The translations under genes were made by a program, and so were the position numbers. A DNA stretch of 64,000 nt from Methanoprimaticola sp047501175 (GTDB taxonomy: Archaea > Thermoplasmatota > Thermoplasmata > Methanomassiliicoccales > Methanomethylophilaceae): positions 1 to 64,000 of the forward strand of contig NZ_JBEQWH010000004.1 in assembly GCF_047501175.1 (NCBI RefSeq). Reading direction: 5' to 3'. Positions within the stretch are counted from its first letter, which is position 1; each line of letters starts with the position of its first letter. The notes beneath the pieces were generated by a model. The model saw only the letters and a program-made list of their open reading frames with translations. It was not told the DNA's origin and ran no database searches. Below, one piece after another: positions 62,179 through 64,000 of this stretch.

Positions 62179-62921
62179 CAGAGCACCTCCTTCATTTCAA
62201 GCGCATCCTTGGGACAGTCGTCCACGCAGTTGTTGCAGCAGATGCACTTGGATTCATCGATGACCGGACGAAGGATAGGCTTGCCGGTCTTCTCGTTGGT
62301 TCCCTTCTCGACCATCTCGACCGCGTTGACAGGGCAGACCTTCGCACATTTCTTGCATCCGATGCACTTGGCATCGAGCAGTACGGGCCTGTCCAGACTG
62401 GCCAGCGAGACGCGCCTCTCGGAGTTTCCGTTGTCGATGTCGGACTGAAGGGTGACCTCCAGCTTGACCTTCATGCCCTCGGTGGTCTTGTCGTAGGCAA
62501 GCCTGCGGGGGCCGTAGATCAGATCGAATCTGGTGTACTCGGCGAGCTCGTACTCGGGCGTGACGGTCATGGCGTCGACGGGACAGTATTCGGCGCAGTA
62601 TCCGCACATGGCGCATCTGCCCATGTTGACCTGCGGCCTCTTCACGGTCTGGCCGTTGTCATCCTCCACGTCGACGAGCTTTATGCACGCGGTGGGGCAC
62701 ATGCGGACGCACATGCCGCAACCTACGCACTCGTCGAAGATGAGTCCGGGACGTCCGCGATAGTTGTCAGGGATCCATTCCTTCTCATAGGGATAGAGGA
62801 TGGTCATGGGCCTGTGGACGACGGTCTTGCAGAACAGTTTGAAGACGGTCCACATGGGCTTTCCGACCCACAGTCCCCTTGCAGGATTCCTGGGGTATTT
62901 CTCGAGATATTTCATCGTCAT
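62178..62921 (-). CDS. fpoI: FpoI-like ferredoxin subunit with four [4Fe-4S] motifs
   Basis: 247 residues. NuoI/FpoI normally has two [4Fe-4S] clusters. Here four CxxCxxCxxxCP motifs are present: C65-C75 and C103-C113 as in NuoI, plus C186-C196 and C226-C236 in an extra C-terminal ferredoxin domain. FpoI carries electrons towards FpoB and the membrane arm. Methanomassiliicoccales are reported to lack the FpoF input subunit, so the extra ferredoxin domain could be the docking or entry site for electrons from reduced ferredoxin; that is inference. An N-terminal amphipathic region (residues 1-45) precedes the clusters. Confidence 0.93.
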   Translation of the reverse strand: MTMKYLEKYPRNPARGLWVGKPMWTVFKLFCKTVVHRPMTILYPYEKEWIPDNYRGRPGLIFDECVGCGMCVRMCPTACIKLVDVEDDNGQTVKRPQVNMGRCAMCGYCAEYCPVDAMTVTPEYELAEYTRFDLIYGPRRLAYDKTTEGMKVKLEVTLQSDIDNGNSERRVSLASLDRPVLLDAKCIGCKKCAKVCPVNAVEMVEKGTNEKTGKPILRPVIDESKCICCNNCVDDCPKDALEMKEVL

Positions 62922-64000
62922 CAGAAGAACCCTCCGGTCTTAAGCAGAAGCACAACTGCCAGGTTCAGGACGGACAGGGGCATGAAGACCTTCCATCCGA
63001 TATTGACGATCTGGTCGGGCCTGACACGTCCGAGAGCCGCCCTGATGAGAATCATCAGGAAGAACACGAACCAGGCCTTGAGCAGGAACACGATCTCAGG
63101 CACAGGGCCGTCTCCGATGAACGGAAGAGCCCATCCGCCGAGGTACATGATGGCGACCATTGCACAGGCGACGTATCCCCTGAAGTAATCGGCCAGCATG
63201 ATGAGACCCCATTTCATTCCAGCGTACTCGGTCTGCCATCCCTCGACCAGCTCGGCCTCTGCCTCCGCGATATCGAAGGGCACACGCTCGGACTCCGCGG
63301 TTGCGCAGAACAGGAACGTGATGAATCCGATGGCCTGGGGAATGATGTACCAGACGCCCTCGAACTGGGCGTTGACGATGTCGCCGATGTTGAAGCTGCC
63401 GGCCATGAGCGCGGTGGTGGCGATCATGATGAGCATAGGGACCTCGTATGAGATCATGAGCTCGGCGGCACGCATTCCTCCGATCATGGCGTACTTGTTG
63501 TTCTGGGACCATCCGGACACAAGGATGAAGAACGGCGCCAGAGCGAAGAATGCCATGATGATCAGGAGTCCGGAGTCGTAGTTGACGACGAACCATCTTC
63601 CCGACAGGGGGATCATGCAGGCGAGGAGAACGGAGACACCGATCACAAGGGACACGGTCCACATGTAGGTCATGTTGTCGACCTTCTTGGGGATGGTGTT
63701 CTCCTTCATGAAGGTCTTCAGACCGTCGGCGACGCACTGAAGGAATCCCTTCATTCCGATCATGGTTCCCCTTCTGTCCATCATCCTACCGAGGACCTTA
63801 CGCTCCATCCACAACGATATGAGCGTACAGACGAAGACCACGATGAAGATGATCAGCATGAACACGATGAGCGAGAACAGCACGCAGACGGGCTCGCTCA
63901 TCAGCCATGTGGAGACGCAGTTGCCGGGGAAGATCAGGTTGATGAGCCAGGCTATGGTCCCGCCGATGATCTCCCACAGCTTGTAGGAGATGTCGAACGG
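62921..64000 (-). CDS. fpoH: F420H2 dehydrogenase-like complex subunit FpoH (NuoH type), partial
   Basis: Partial: the frame stays open across the right edge, so the true start lies beyond 64000. An ATG at 63901 is available but the 33 codons before it are in frame and hydrophobic (PFDISYKLWEIIGGTIAW). The visible part has about eight membrane helices with the NuoH motifs WMERKVLGRMMDRRGTMIG and ATAESERVPFDIAEAEAELVEGWQTEYAGMKWG. NuoH anchors the quinone-like (methanophenazine or other) site. Upstream subunits A-D would be expected to the right. Confidence 0.95.
   Translation of the reverse strand, partial: PFDISYKLWEIIGGTIAWLINLIFPGNCVSTWLMSEPVCVLFSLIVFMLIIFIVVFVCTLISLWMERKVLGRMMDRRGTMIGMKGFLQCVADGLKTFMKENTIPKKVDNMTYMWTVSLVIGVSVLLACMIPLSGRWFVVNYDSGLLIIMAFFALAPFFILVSGWSQNNKYAMIGGMRAAELMISYEVPMLIMIATTALMAGSFNIGDIVNAQFEGVWYIIPQAIGFITFLFCATAESERVPFDIAEAEAELVEGWQTEYAGMKWGLIMLADYFRGYVACAMVAIMYLGGWALPFIGDGPVPEIVFLLKAWFVFFLMILIRAALGRVRPDQIVNIGWKVFMPLSVLNLAVVLLLKTGGFF

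Overview
The window is archaeal. It carries archaeal information-processing genes (aIF5A, Nop5, Nob1, RtcA, Smc-ScpAB), archaeal lipid genes (CarS, geranylgeranyl reductase, GGPP synthase) and a membrane F420H2-dehydrogenase-like (Fpo) operon read fpoH-I-J(N)-J(C)-K-L-M-N. GC content is high, promoters have TATA boxes (TTTATAAG, CTTAAATAG), some starts look leaderless, and stop-start overlaps (ATGA, TGATG) are common. Together with three CobN-type chelatase subunits, this fits a methanogen of the order Methanomassiliicoccales (Thermoplasmata, gut Methanomethylophilaceae-like). That assignment is an inference from gene content; no 16S or mcr gene is present.

Layout. 1-6000: two tRNA genes (Val-UAC, Gly-CCC), rtcA-arfC, a winged-helix regulator, and an mtnA / class II aldolase / nop5 operon. 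5678-7229: a structured leader, then aIF5A and speB. 7189-13080: a minus-strand operon of fused double permease, two ABC ATPases, DUF47 protein and a GlmM-like mutase. 13398-45771: a large tetrapyrrole/metal island. 45911-50951: smc-scpA-scpB. 51109-56120: a UDG-HAD fusion, pyrE, carS, nob1, geranylgeranyl reductase and idsA. 56222-64000: the fpo operon, running off the right edge inside fpoH.

The island is the most unusual part. It encodes three CobN/BchH-like chelatase large subunits with one ChlI and one ChlD, a single polypeptide joining a NifH-like reductase to a NifD-like domain followed by a NifK-like protein, two CbiZ-like amidohydrolases, an isochorismatase-fold hydrolase, two FecCD/BtuCDF-type importers (one binding protein carries a dockerin-like module) and two convergent ABC-2 exporters. 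Five promoters inside it (binding protein 1, chlI, cbiZ, nifHD fusion, binding protein 2) carry the same 17-bp inverted repeat, TTGGAT-N5-ATCCAA, at or close to it; a sixth weaker copy lies before one exporter. I read this as one regulon that imports, metallates, reduces and possibly exports a tetrapyrrole or corrinoid-like compound. The chemistry is not determined. A short IS630-type helix-turn-helix protein, coupled to cobN2, is a candidate regulator.

Other oddities: FpoI has four [4Fe-4S] motifs instead of two; scpA and nob1 have no stop codon where their families end and run out of frame into or antisense to neighbours; a family-4 uracil-DNA glycosylase is fused to a HAD phosphatase; and the aIF5A leader holds a 19-codon upstream ORF overlapping a strong hairpin. 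All coordinates, motifs and repeats were read by eye; no database search or alignment was run.
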